A stretch of 42,802 bases of DNA from Treponema sp. (GCA_009782955.1 WRIB01000019.1:1-42802), one strand, 5' to 3'. Shown: positions 1 to 9,439, counted from the stretch's first letter. Translations and numbers: made by a program. Notes: generated by a model not told the origin, from the letters alone.

Positions 1-1607
1 TTTTGTAATATCCTTCAAGCTTTTTAAATAAAGCGTCCAGTTTAAGGCCGATTTTTAATTCTTTTTTTTTCACCCGCCGGTATCAGACGTGCTGCCAGCA
101 GCGGGGTAACGGTAAAGGAAACAACAATCGAAAAAATCGTAGAGATAACTATTGCATAAGCAAAATCGCCGAGGATTTGCCCTATTGGCCCTTTCATACT
201 GCCCAGAGGCAAAAACACTGCAACGTTGGTTCCCGTTGATGCGATAACAGCCATAATTACTTCCTTGGTTCCTTTGGAAGCGGCATCAACGCAGGGTAGA
301 CCGTTTTCCTTGTGCCGGAAAATATTTTCAAGAACGACAACCGAATTGGCAACCAGTGTACCAACGGCGCAGGAAAGTCCCATAAGAGAAAGTACGTTGA
401 TGCTGATGTTCATAAACTGCATAACAAAGAAGGTGGATATTATCGAAAACGGCATGGAGACGGCAATGATAATTGTCGAGCGCCAATCGTGTAAAAAGAA
501 CAAAAGAACCAGGCCGGTAAGAACAATACCAAGGACAAGGTTGCTTAATGTATCGTTCACGGAATTCCGGACAAAACCAGCATCCTCCCTGATAACATTA
601 AGACGTACCCTGTTCCCCGAATTTCGCTCTATCCTTGGAAGAAGCTTTATAATGCCGTCAACAACGCTGACACTGTTGGCGGTAGGATTTTTCGCTATCC
701 TCAACAGAAGGGCGTTTTCATTCCGGCCGCCTGCTTCTTTATCCAGAAAAATCGTTTTTTCGCGGACATGGGTTTGTGAATCAAAAACATCGGCAAGCTG
801 GCGGAGTTTAAAAACACCTGCACGGGTAGGTATGTCAATATCTTCAATTTCTTCTATAGAAGAGAATTCACCCTTAAAGCGCACGGGAATATCCTGATTA
901 TCGAAGACAAGGTTACCGCTTGGTACTTCCAAATTGGCCCGCGCAATAATACCGGCTATTTGTTCTACCGGCAGAAAGCGTTCAAATACAGACGTACTAT
1001 GCAGTTCAACGCGGATTTCCCTTTCTTCGCCTACCGAAAGTTCAACGTTGCCGACCCCTGTTACCTGGGAAAGCTGATCCTTGACCACTGTAGAGGCATA
1101 TTCGTACAGTTCCGTACCGCTCATGTCCCCTTCGATAATGATCTCCATAACCGGCATTGCGCTGGCTAAATCCACTTTGGAGACAACAGGTTTTCCCGCT
1201 CCGGCGGGAAAGTCGGCAGCAATGGCATCTACCTTATCCTTTACTTCCTGGACGGCGAGGTTTTCATCTTTTCCATCCTTAAACCGGATGATAATCATGG
1301 AAACACTGTCCATTGAATAGGAGGTTATGGAATCAATTTCGCCGATGGAAAAAATCTGGTCTTCTATTCTTTTGGTAATCTGGGTTTCTATGGACTGCGG
1401 ACTTGCCCCTCCGTATATTGTTTGTACAGATACTACAGGGACCGCTATGTCAGGCAATAAACTTACCGGCAGGGTAAAATAGGCAAGAAGTCCGAAAATT
1501 ATCAGGGCAAGGCAGCCCATAAGAATCGTTACCGGCCTTTTAATGGAAAGGTCAACAATGTGCGAACTCGCACCGAGGTTCGAATGAACCGAGGTTCCCC
1601 TCTGCAT
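1..1607 (-). CDS. RND family efflux pump, inner-membrane subunit (partial, frameshifted)
   Basis: This is the N-terminal half of an AcrB/MexB-type RND transporter, which uses the proton gradient to export drugs or other compounds through a periplasmic adaptor. It starts at ATG 1607 behind an AAGGAG site. Membrane helix 1 is at about residues 27-47 (RPVTILMGC onward), the porter domain follows, and helices 2-4 begin near residue 355. The open frame stops at 42-44 after 521 residues, where the family has about 1000. A run of nine A (minus strand, positions 62-70) lies just before the stop. Reading it as eight A continues in frame as EKKELKIGLKLDALFKKLEG to the window edge, which looks like the loop after helix 6 of the family. 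So the gene is frameshifted by mutation, by slippage, or by a sequencing error. It is downstream of the adaptor lipoprotein gene with an 11-base gap. Confidence 0.85.
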
Positions 1608-1618
1608 AACAGCTCCTT

Positions 1619-2725
1619 CTAATGCCCGGGTAGAATAGCCGGAACGATATTGAGCATGGACTCTTCGCTAATCCGGGTTACCCCTTCACTTACGATGATG
1701 TCCCCTTCGGAAAGGCCGCCGGTAATTTCCAGACGCAGGCCTTTTTCTTCTCCTGTCTGTACAGCAACCTGACGTGTCCGGGGTAGCGCTGGTTCCGGCT
1801 GCTCCGAAGATTCCGCAGGTGTCGAAGACACCGGTTTATCAATAACAAAAACAACTGGTCCTTTTTCGGTCTGTACAATTTCCCGGCGTGAAAGAACAAT
1901 TGCCTTTTCGTTTCGGTAAGTTTCAACAGCGATATCTACGTTTATTCCGCTGACTAACCTGTGGTTTCCGCCTGCAAAAGATGCAGTAACAGGAAAACTT
2001 TGTTTCTGGCTGTCCATAATCAGTGAAACCTGGGTTATGCGGCCTTCAATAATTTGCCCTTCCTGATTTCCGCGGGTAAGATCAATAAATGCCCGCGCTC
2101 CGGCCTGTATCCGCTCAATTTCTTCTGCTCCTACATACAGCCTTGCCTCAAAACCGGTACTGTTTGACACGGTAAAAAGTGGTGTTCCTGCCCGTACATT
2201 CTCGGTTGCACGAACATTTATTTGTGTAATCGTTCCCGATATGGGCGCTTTAACATACACCATGTCATTGGCAGCTCTGAGGTTTGTCGCACTTATCTCA
2301 TATTGCATTCTGACAGCGTCAAAATCCTGCCTGGAAACATCATTGCTTCTGAATAAAAAACTTGACCGGTTATAAGCAGCCTGGGCGTTTGAATAAGACA
2401 GGGATGCCTGCTGCAATACTCTGTTGTCTGACGAAAAGGACACAATAACAGCGCCCTGAACGACCGTATCGCCGACATTTACCGAAATGTTTCTGACCAC
2501 ATCGTCCAGGCCGGCAAAGGCTGTTGATTCCGAACTGGCCTGAATAAGGGCGGGATACTTCAGGTATACCGAAAAATCTTCTGTTTTAATTTCCCGTATA
2601 CTGACCGGCTGTCCGTTTTCTGCATGAAGCTGTTCCATGCTTGCCGCATCGTCTTTTTTCCCGCAGCCGGAAAAAACCAGAAGTGCCGAAAAACCAAGGA
2701 TAAAGCAAATCATTCTCCTTACCAT
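1619..2725 (-). CDS. RND efflux periplasmic adaptor lipoprotein (membrane fusion protein)
   Basis: This HlyD/AcrA-type adaptor links the RND pump to an outer-membrane channel. I chose ATG 2725, not the longer open frame from 2812, because GGAGG lies 7 bases upstream and the protein then starts with a signal peptide ending in the lipobox LVFSGC, giving Cys21 as the lipidated residue. The barrel-sandwich (lipoyl-like) halves surround a helical hairpin (SYSNAQAAYNRSS... and QDFDAVRMQYEIS), followed by VYVKAPISGTITQINV, the second lipoyl half typical of the family. The beta-barrel and membrane-proximal domains follow; a Pro/Glu-rich insert (SSTPAESSEQPEPALP) lies near the C-terminus. It is first in an operon with the RND pump and divergent from a TetR-family gene that probably represses it. 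Confidence 0.9.
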   Translation of the reverse strand: MVRRMICFILGFSALLVFSGCGKKDDAASMEQLHAENGQPVSIREIKTEDFSVYLKYPALIQASSESTAFAGLDDVVRNISVNVGDTVVQGAVIVSFSSDNRVLQQASLSYSNAQAAYNRSSFLFRSNDVSRQDFDAVRMQYEISATNLRAANDMVYVKAPISGTITQINVRATENVRAGTPLFTVSNSTGFEARLYVGAEEIERIQAGARAFIDLTRGNQEGQIIEGRITQVSLIMDSQKQSFPVTASFAGGNHRLVSGINVDIAVETYRNEKAIVLSRREIVQTEKGPVVFVIDKPVSSTPAESSEQPEPALPRTRQVAVQTGEEKGLRLEITGGLSEGDIIVSEGVTRISEESMLNIVPAILPGH

Positions 2726-2785
2726 AATTAAACCTCCAAAAAAATGTTCCAAAAACAAAAGATACAAAATAAACATTTTTAACAC

Positions 2786-2815
2786 TTGACATATATAAAA
2801 CAAATGTAACATAAT
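2786..2815 (+). promoter_or_regulatory. predicted promoter of the TetR-family gene
   Basis: TTGACA at 2786-2791 and CATAAT at 2810-2815 are spaced by 18 bases, giving a start of transcription near 2822 and a leader of about 70 bases. It lies in the divergent intergenic region shared with the efflux operon. Confidence 0.5.
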
Positions 2816-2899
2816 TTATTATTCGGTCAAGAGCTTTTTTTAAAAATAGACAGACCGTAAATACTGTTAAAGGTGTTACAAAGAGGAAAATATGTTACA
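2805..2899. promoter_or_regulatory. candidate TetR operator half-sites (TGTAACA / TGTTACA)
   Basis: TGTAACA at 2805-2811 is the exact reverse complement of TGTTACA at 2874-2880. A second TGTTACA at 2893-2899 overlaps the start of the regulator gene, 19 bases further on. A second inverted pair, CGGTC at 2824-2828 and GACCG at 2853-2857, lies between them. Both divergent promoters would fall in this segment. The assignment as operator is inference. Confidence 0.3.
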
Positions 2900-3503
2900 A
2901 AAATCAGGTAAACCAAATCGTCAGGTAGAGCGCACCAAATCATGGATTTTTGAAGCTGTTATGCTTTTAATGGACGAAAATTCCTACGATAAAATTACCG
3001 TCTCGGACATTTGCGAAAAAGCGGGCGTTGCGCGGCCGACTTTTTACCGCAACTATAATGATAAAGATGATGTTGTTTTTGAATACCTGATGAATTCTTT
3101 TGGTACTGAGTTATTGAATATGGAAAAAAGCCAAAAAGACGACAAGCAGGATATTATCGTACTTATGTTCGATTTTAAATTTATGACCAAACATCAGAAA
3201 AATCTGAAAAAAATCCTCGCCGTTGCCGATATCGAAAACCGTATTTTCCGCGAACTGCAGAAATATCCGATTTCCTTTATAAAACATTACAAGTCAAAAC
3301 TTACTACACATGAATACCTGGTATGCCGTTATAAATTGTGTTTTCAGATAACCGGCAGTCTAAGGGTAATTTTTGACTGGTTTGTAAACGATATGCCAAT
3401 GCCGATTGAAAGTATTGTGGAAATGCTTAATGCAATGAATATTCCCAAGGTTGTTCAATACCGCAATATTCCAAGCATTGTTGTGCGTATTAAAAAAGAA
3501 TAA
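2892..3503 (+). CDS. TetR/AcrR family transcriptional regulator
   Basis: The protein has 203 residues. The N-terminal helix-turn-helix is clear at about residues 29-65 (ITVSDICEKAGVARPTFYRNY followed by KDDVVFEYL), the canonical TetR signature. The C-terminal ligand/dimer domain is helical and not recognisably specific. The start ATG 2892 is preceded by AGAGGAAAAT. It is transcribed away from the RND efflux operon, the usual arrangement of a local repressor whose ligand is a pump substrate. Its 3' end converges on ftsY with a 26-base gap. Confidence 0.85.
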   Translation: MLQKSGKPNRQVERTKSWIFEAVMLLMDENSYDKITVSDICEKAGVARPTFYRNYNDKDDVVFEYLMNSFGTELLNMEKSQKDDKQDIIVLMFDFKFMTKHQKNLKKILAVADIENRIFRELQKYPISFIKHYKSKLTTHEYLVCRYKLCFQITGSLRVIFDWFVNDMPMPIESIVEMLNAMNIPKVVQYRNIPSIVVRIKKE

Positions 3504-3529
3504 TGGGGATAATCCGCAAAAAGCATTTT

Positions 3530-4444
3530 CTATAAGGCAAATTCCCCGGCAAAAACAGCTTTATCAAAAAGTTTAATGTTGTCGTAACGTTCTCCGTCGC
3601 AAACAAAAACCGTTGGAAGTTTTAATTCCGATGCAAGAGAAAAAACGATGCCACCCTTGGCGCTGGAATCGTATTTTGTAAGAATTACTCCGTCCAGAGC
3701 AACCGCTTCGTGGAAAATTTCTGCCTGGGCAAGTGCGTTACGGCCCGTTGTAGCATCCAGCACAAGCCATTTAATGCAGCGGTTATTGTCAGCACCCGGC
3801 TTTTCTCCGAGCTTATTTTCCAGCACACGGTCGATTTTTTTAAGTTCTTCCACCAAGGCAGTTTTTGTATGCATACGCCCTGCAGTATCGGTAATGATCA
3901 GATCTCCGCCGCCCGCAAGGGCAGCTTCCACAGCATCGTAGACGACTGCTGCCGGATCGCCTCCCTGTTGATGAGCCACCACGCGGATTTTTAACTTTTC
4001 GCCGTGGATCTTAAGTTGATTTATTGCACCGGCCCTGAATGTATCAGCCGCCGCAAGGATCGGTTTTTTTCCCATGGAAAAATAACGTGAAGCAAGTTTT
4101 GCGGCTGTTGTTGTTTTTCCCACTCCATTTACACCCAAAAGAAGAATTACCTTTATATCACTTTTTGATGTCTCTTTTTGACTATTCGATGTATATCCGG
4201 CCTGAGCATCCGGATCGGCAGAGAGGAGTTCGTCTTTCAGAAGTTGTACAAATTGTTCCATTAAATGTGTTTCTTCATGTATTTTTTCTTTTTTTGCAGC
4301 AAGTTCCAGACGTTCAACCAGTTTCATCGCAGGAGCTGCACCAAAGTCTCCCTCCACCAAAAGGTCGGCAAGGTCGTCGAAAAAGGTCTCCGGCAGAGAA
4401 TGGCCGAAACTGAAAAAACTTTTTACTTTACCGGCAAAATTCAT
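3530..4444 (-). CDS. ftsY: signal recognition particle receptor FtsY
   Basis: SRP GTPase that docks SRP-ribosome complexes at the SecYEG translocon. The 304 residues comprise a helical N domain (1-85) and a G domain: G1 GVNGVGKTT at 104-112, the insertion-box motif DTFRAGA at 134-140, G3 DTAGR at 186-190, G4 TKYD at 256-259 and SSAKGG just after it. The long acidic A domain of E. coli FtsY is absent, as in many spirochaetes and Gram-positives. The start ATG 4444 has GGAG about 7 bases upstream. It is the last gene of the minus-strand operon and follows the PEGA-domain gene after 11 bases. Confidence 0.96.
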   Translation of the reverse strand: MNFAGKVKSFFSFGHSLPETFFDDLADLLVEGDFGAAPAMKLVERLELAAKKEKIHEETHLMEQFVQLLKDELLSADPDAQAGYTSNSQKETSKSDIKVILLLGVNGVGKTTTAAKLASRYFSMGKKPILAAADTFRAGAINQLKIHGEKLKIRVVAHQQGGDPAAVVYDAVEAALAGGGDLIITDTAGRMHTKTALVEELKKIDRVLENKLGEKPGADNNRCIKWLVLDATTGRNALAQAEIFHEAVALDGVILTKYDSSAKGGIVFSLASELKLPTVFVCDGERYDNIKLFDKAVFAGEFAL

Positions 4445-4455
4445 ACTGTACTCCG

Positions 4456-6030
4456 TTATTCCCAGAGGGGAATAGATTCTTTACTTGCTGCATGGACATA
4501 GATACCCATACGAATCAGTGTTTCTGCAAGAAAAACTCCTGCAGCGATCCAGGAACCGATAGAGATATTATAGGAATAGCCGTACAATTGATTAAGGCCA
4601 TACGTAAAAAAAGCTACGGGCAATGCAACCCAAAAACGGCCGTAAGCGCTGTAGAATTCCCGCCGTTTGTCTTCTACGGGTTTATCATCCTTGCCGGGCA
4701 GTTTTCTCGGCTTAAGGGTAATGATGCGGACATCATCCCCAAAAACGCCTTTTACAATTACTTCTCCTGTAAGGCCATCGTCGGTTTCCACTCTAATATA
4801 CCGGTACTGTCCTATCGGCACATAAACAGAAAAAAACCGCTGCTGTATTTCAGCCTGAGGAAAATCGTGTCCGTTTTCATCCCCAATTGAATGTGTCTGA
4901 GTTCCATTTGTTGTCTCTTTTTCGTCTGCTGCTTTATCAATTTCATCAGCAGCCTCAACTGTATCCCCTTCTTCAGTCCTGGCCGTTATAATATTTCCGC
5001 CAAGATACATTGCTCCCATATAAAAAGAATCGCCCGGTCTGCCCAGGTTTATACCCAGCATTTCCATAATAAAAGGTTTCAGTACCAGGGCGATTTCTTC
5101 CGAATCTCCTCCTTCCAGCTCCATTTCTTTTTCGATGCTCTGGTAATTTTCAGCGCTGGCCCTGACAGTAACCGGACCGGGGGCAAGTTCGACCGTATCT
5201 CCGCTTTTTACAAGCCGTCCATTTACTTCCAGTTGTGCATCATCCGGTTCGGCAGTTAAACGAAGCTGAGCCGGAGGTGAATTTACCAGCGCTGTTAAAA
5301 AACGGCTTTTTAGCTCATCAGCTGCGGTATTTACATCTTCCTGTGAAAATATGGTTTCATCTTCATAAATAAAAGAAGCGCCGCGTGTAAACAAACGGAA
5401 CTCTGCAAAAATGCGTCCATACACAATGCGGAACTTTCCTTCCAAAAATGCATCAGCATTGTTGGTCCTTAAAAAAGCTTCTTCTCCCCCTCTTCCCGGC
5501 GGAACAGGAAAACTGCCTTTGGTATTTTGTTCGCTTATTATAAACAGGGGTTTATCTGCAATAAATGGTCTTTCTTTTTCCGCTGTTTTGTACGTCGCTT
5601 CCAATTCCCGTAATTCATGATCGATTCTTTTTATTTCTTTTTTATATTTCCAGTTTGCTGTTCCCTGGAACAACAAAGTATCTCTTTCTGCACGTTTTGC
5701 CGCAAGAGCGGCAGCCGCCTGATGACTTGCAGCTATTATGGCGAATTCTTCATAACGCGAGATTTCATCACTGTTCCTTACCCTGTGATGTATACGGCCG
5801 AAATCCAAAACAAGTTCTCTTTGCAAGACAGAACCGAGTATCTGCTGTCCCGGAGGAAGTTCAGAAACATCAAAAGCGGTAATACACAGAATAAATTCGT
5901 TGTTTACACTTTCGCGCTTTTCTTCTTCCTTTTTACCCAGAGCAAAAAGAGCGGAAGAACATACAAGGAAAAAAAACGCAAAGTAAATTGTACAACGGAA
6001 TTGTCTGTGTAACAGCTTTATCCTGCACAT
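4456..6030 (-). CDS. exported PEGA-domain protein of unknown function
   Basis: The 524 residues begin with a signal sequence (hydrophobic about 14-31, then GKKEEEKRE). A region rich in Ala, Lys and Glu at about 100-155 is probably helical or coiled coil. A PEGA-type beta domain lies at about 254-318 (LRLTAEPDDAQLEVNGRL and VTVRASAENYQSIEKEMEL); such domains occur in surface-layer and envelope proteins. An acidic linker follows at 350-390, then two likely membrane helices at about 466-485 and 490-512. So most of the protein is probably periplasmic, anchored by its C-terminus. Its ATG overlaps the 3' end of prfB by 13 bases, so the two are translationally coupled; ftsY follows. Function unknown; a role in the cell envelope is inference from the domain only. 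Confidence 0.8.
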   Translation of the reverse strand: MCRIKLLHRQFRCTIYFAFFFLVCSSALFALGKKEEEKRESVNNEFILCITAFDVSELPPGQQILGSVLQRELVLDFGRIHHRVRNSDEISRYEEFAIIAASHQAAAALAAKRAERDTLLFQGTANWKYKKEIKRIDHELRELEATYKTAEKERPFIADKPLFIISEQNTKGSFPVPPGRGGEEAFLRTNNADAFLEGKFRIVYGRIFAEFRLFTRGASFIYEDETIFSQEDVNTAADELKSRFLTALVNSPPAQLRLTAEPDDAQLEVNGRLVKSGDTVELAPGPVTVRASAENYQSIEKEMELEGGDSEEIALVLKPFIMEMLGINLGRPGDSFYMGAMYLGGNIITARTEEGDTVEAADEIDKAADEKETTNGTQTHSIGDENGHDFPQAEIQQRFFSVYVPIGQYRYIRVETDDGLTGEVIVKGVFGDDVRIITLKPRKLPGKDDKPVEDKRREFYSAYGRFWVALPVAFFTYGLNQLYGYSYNISIGSWIAAGVFLAETLIRMGIYVHAASKESIPLWE

Positions 6031-7134
6031 GACTTTAGGTATTCCTCGATAAACATATCGATATCTCCGTCCATTACGGCCTGGATATTACCTGTTTCCG
6101 CTTTGGTACGGTAGTCTTTTACCATAGTATAGGGCTGGAATACATAAGAACGTATCTGCATACCCCATGATATATCTTTTTTTTCCTGGGCAAAGCGTTC
6201 GTTATCTTTTTCTTTTTCCAGCCGGTAATGTTCATACAGCCGGGCTTTAAGCATACTCATGGCGGTAGCCCTGTTCATTGTCTGACTCCGTTCAGTCTGG
6301 CAGGCTACAACAATTCCGGTAGGAAGGTGAGTAAAACGTACGGCACTGTCGGTCTTGTTTACATGCTGGCCGCCGGCGCCGCCCGAACGATAGGTATCCA
6401 CACGGAGATCTTCGGGACGTACTTCCACTTCAATTGAATCATCCAGTATTGGAAAAACATAGGCCGATGCAAAAGAAGTATGCCGCCGGGCATTGGAATC
6501 AAACGGAGAAATTCGTACCAACCGGTGAACCCCGGATTCACCTTTTAGCCAGCCAAAAGCATAGTCCCCTTCGATCCTGCATGTAGCGGATTTTATGCCC
6601 CCTTCGGCTTCCAGCATATCAACTTCTTCTACAGAAAAACCGCGCCGCTCTGCCCAGCGCGAGTACATACGGTACAGCATTTTTGACCAGTCGCAGGCTT
6701 CTGTTCCTCCTGCCCCGGAGTGAATGGTAAGGAAGCATCCGTTTTGATCTACTTCACCGGACATCAGTTCCACTAGATTGAGTTTTTCATACCGTGACAC
6801 AAGCACATTAAGCGTCGACTCAATTTCCTGACTTTGGGATTCATCCTTTGCTTCATTGGCAAGTTCCAGCAGCGCCGAAAGATCTTCGGCTTCTGCCTTA
6901 AGATTTTTCCAGGGCTCATAGCGGTTTTTCAGGGCTTTAAGTTCTCCCATTACTTTTTCCGCTTTTGATGGATCGTTCCAGAATTCCGCTTTGCCTGATT
7001 CTTCTTCGAGCTGCTGAATGTGTTCTTTTAGTGTTTTTCCCGAACCTTTTTGAGGCTGTTCAAAGACGCCTCCAGGCATCGAGGATTTTTGCGGAAAGTT
7101 CAGCTACAGGGCTTCCCAATTCTAATAATATCAT
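6018..7134 (-). CDS. prfB: peptide chain release factor 2 (programmed +1 frameshift)
   Basis: RF2 ends translation at UGA and UAA. The GGQ motif is visible (RSGGAGGQHVNKTDSAVR) and the family core is complete. The uninterrupted frame seems to start at 7079, but the true start is ATG 7134 with GGAG 6 bases upstream. Twenty-four codons (MILLELGSPVAELSAKILDA then WRRL) lead to CTT TGA at 7065-7060. The ribosome must slip +1 there to continue as EQPQKGSGKT. An internal Shine-Dalgarno GGAGG lies three bases before CTT, exactly as in E. coli prfB. The joined protein is about 371 residues, the usual length. Low RF2 favours frameshifting, so the gene is autoregulated. It follows the Cas2-like gene by 27 bases. 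Confidence 0.95.
7060..7073 (-). promoter_or_regulatory. prfB programmed +1 frameshift site
   Basis: Minus strand reads GGAGG-CGT-CTT-TGA-A: stimulatory Shine-Dalgarno (7069-7073), three-base spacer, slippery CTT and in-frame TGA (7062-7060). The shifted frame continues into the RF2 core. This matches the known RF2 recoding signal except that A rather than C follows the stop codon. Confidence 0.93.
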
Positions 7135-7161
7135 TGGCAACTCCGTTATTCGATTACTTGG

Positions 7162-7512
7162 TTACCGGCGAACCGGCCGTGTTGGTCTCCGCACCGGTGC
7201 TGTCTGTACTGCCGGCGCCGGCTTAGACGCAGTTGTTTCTCCGCCCTTGGCAACAAGACGCCGCCATTTTTTTTCCTTCAGTGTCGAGAGCACCAGCGTT
7301 CCGTCTACGGGAAATTGAAATATTCGGATCCTGTCAAAAGCATCGGTAGAACGATCCAGATCCCGTTTCAGACGGTTAAGCGTTTCCGGTGATATGGCAG
7401 TAGATTCCCAGAGACCCCGCTGAACCTTGTCAAAACCGTACTGAATGAGTAATTCTGCAAGCTCTTTTGCCCTGCTCTCTCCGCCCGGATCAACAGCAAT
7501 GGAAACAAACAT
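7162..7512 (-). CDS. orphan Cas2-like protein with basic C-terminal tail
   Basis: The first 90 residues follow the Cas2 ferredoxin-like fold: an N-terminal strand ending in Asp8 (MFVSIAVD), a helix (SRAKELAELLIQYG), then FDKVQRGLWES, which matches the VQ-S-V-F/W-E motif of Cas2, a second helix (LNRLKRDLDRS), and DRIRIFQF, which matches the D-x-V-R-I-Y strand. The last 25 residues are a Pro/Arg-rich tail (PVRRPTRPVRR). No cas1, other cas gene or CRISPR repeat occurs in the window. The gene heads the prfB operon. Cas2 relatives include nucleases, integration adaptors and VapD-type toxins; which applies here is unknown. The start is fixed by the first strand; no Shine-Dalgarno is seen, and the -10 box lies 11 bases upstream. 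Confidence 0.75.
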   Translation of the reverse strand: MFVSIAVDPGGESRAKELAELLIQYGFDKVQRGLWESTAISPETLNRLKRDLDRSTDAFDRIRIFQFPVDGTLVLSTLKEKKWRRLVAKGGETTASKPAPAVQTAPVRRPTRPVRR

Positions 7513-7523
7513 ACGTAAGGTAT

Positions 7524-7552
7524 ATCATACCATTTTTAACCATAGTGGTAAA
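7524..7552 (-). promoter_or_regulatory. predicted promoter of the cas2-like/prfB/ftsY operon
   Basis: Minus strand TTTACC (7552-7547), 17-base spacer, TATGAT (7529-7524). The -10 box ends 11 bases before ATG 7512, so the transcript would carry only about five leader bases and no Shine-Dalgarno. Confidence 0.5.
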
Positions 7553-7587
7553 GGCTATAATTCCAAAGAATCAGGCAAATGGACATT

Positions 7588-9439
7588 TTACTCGACTTTA
7601 AACCGCGAAACTTCCTTTACCAACATACCTATATTTTCCCTGTTTTTAACACTCAACTCATTAACGCGATTTACTGCAATGTTAATTTGCTCCGCACCGG
7701 TGGCCATTTCGTTCATACCTCCAGTAATCTCCTGTGTTACCATTTCAAGATTTCTGCCTTCATTAATCACTTCTTTTGAACCGTCCAGCATTTCTGAAGA
7801 ACCGGATTTTACCTGATTAGTTATCTCGTTCACATGACTAATTGCATCCAGAACCTGCTTGCTCCCCTGGCCCTGCTCTTCCATGGCGTTGCGGATATTC
7901 TCTTCCTGGTCAGCAACAATTCTAACTCCGGAATCAATAGCTTCAAATTTTTTCAGTACATTATCTGCGGAAACTATGATCTTGTCGATAGACTCCTTAA
8001 TTTTCTTCAGCACACCGCTGATTGTCTTGGATTGTTCACCAGAACTCTCCGCCAGTTTACGGATCTCATCGGCAACTACCGCAAAACCTTTTCCGGCTTC
8101 CCCGGCATGGGCCGCTTCAATCGCCGCATTCATGGAAAGTAAGTTGGTTTGACTGGCAATATTTTCCATTACCAAATTGATTTCCAGCAAACCTTCCGAT
8201 TCCCGTGCAATTTCCTGTATATCCGAAGCCACATCCTGAAGCCCTGTACGACCTACCTCGGAAGCTTCCAGCAGACCCTTTACATTGGCATCGTTTTTTA
8301 CGAGGGTATTGGTTACCGATTGAATATTGGCCAGCATCTCTTCAATTGCAGATGACGACTGGGCAACGCTTAAATTCTGTTTTTCAACATGCGTATTTAG
8401 CTTGTCAATATTGATGGTGATCTGCTCCATGGTTGCATTTGTTTCAGTTACAGAAGCGCTTTGATTGATAACACGGCCCTGAATGTTTTGAATAGTGGCG
8501 GTAATCTCGTTAATTGCTGCAGCAGTCTCTGTCATATTGTTGGCAAGTTCGGTGCCGATTGCAGAGAGTACATTCGCTTCTTTTTTAATGGCAATAACCA
8601 TGTTTTTAATCTTTTCCAGAGTTAAATTAAAATAATAGGCCATAGCGCCAATTTCATCTTTACTGCCTACAGCAAGCACTCTGGTCAGATCCCCTTCTCC
8701 TTCGGAAATTTCCCTGAGCATTCCCACTGCAGTTTTAATGGGCTTTAGTACAACGAACCAATTACTTACAGAATTCAAAACAATAGAAATCAACAAGACA
8801 ATAAAAGCTGCAATAATAATTTTAACTATTTGCTCATCCCTGTTATGGGCAATAATGTCCTGTATAGAACTCATTTCTATACCGATAAATAATATCCCGA
8901 TTACAGTATTGGTATTGGGGGCAATAATCGGACTATATTCAGAAAGATAATCGCTGCCAAGAATAACAACTGTTCCCGTATATGATTTTTTGGACTCAAT
9001 GGTAACGAATGCAGCGCTCCCCGATCCAAGAAAAGTATCAACAGCCCGTTTTCCGGAATTATCGGTAATACTGGTAGCAATCCTGCGGTAATCATTTCCT
9101 TCTTTTACAAAAATTGTCGCTACTATACCCATACTTTCAGATAACGTGTCAATAATATCATATTGATATTTAAGTGAATTACCATTTTGATCTAAAAGAT
9201 CGTTATCTATAAAAAGAAAATCACCGTATACCTGATACAGCTCATGTTTAAATGAATTCATGTCGCCTCTTAGCTTATGTTGACCCATGAGGATTGCAGT
9301 TTCGAGACTCAATTTATCTATAGAAAAAACACTCATAACCGCCATCACCAAAATAGCGACAATTACAAAAATGGCCGAAATTCCCGATACTTTAACAAGC
9401 AAACCTTTGCCTGTTACTTTTTTATCATGTATAGAGCTC
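7588..9439 (-). CDS. methyl-accepting chemotaxis protein
   Basis: Transmembrane chemoreceptor of about 617 residues, counting the TTG start at 9441-9439 with AGGAG 7 bases upstream. Order: helix TM1 (about 17-39), a periplasmic single-Cache-like sensor (about 45-200, with [21 protein letters not shown] and [13 protein letters not shown]), TM2 (about 207-231), HAMP (about 232-285, with VLKPIKTAV and KDEIGAMA) and the coiled-coil signalling domain. The CheA/CheW contact hairpin is intact ([20 protein letters not shown], then [18 protein letters not shown]). No CheR-binding pentapeptide at the C-terminus. The ligand is not predictable. It lies directly downstream of two hybrid kinases in the same direction, after a 76-base AT-rich gap. 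Confidence 0.95.

Noticed and set aside
226-897. 223-codon open frame on the plus strand
   Set aside because: It lies fully antisense to the RND pump gene, whose residues match a known family; no Shine-Dalgarno or recognisable motif.
2726-2812. N-terminal extension of the RND adaptor
   Set aside because: It would place 29 residues ahead of a normal lipoprotein signal peptide and overlaps the divergent promoter region; GGAGG fixes the start at 2725.
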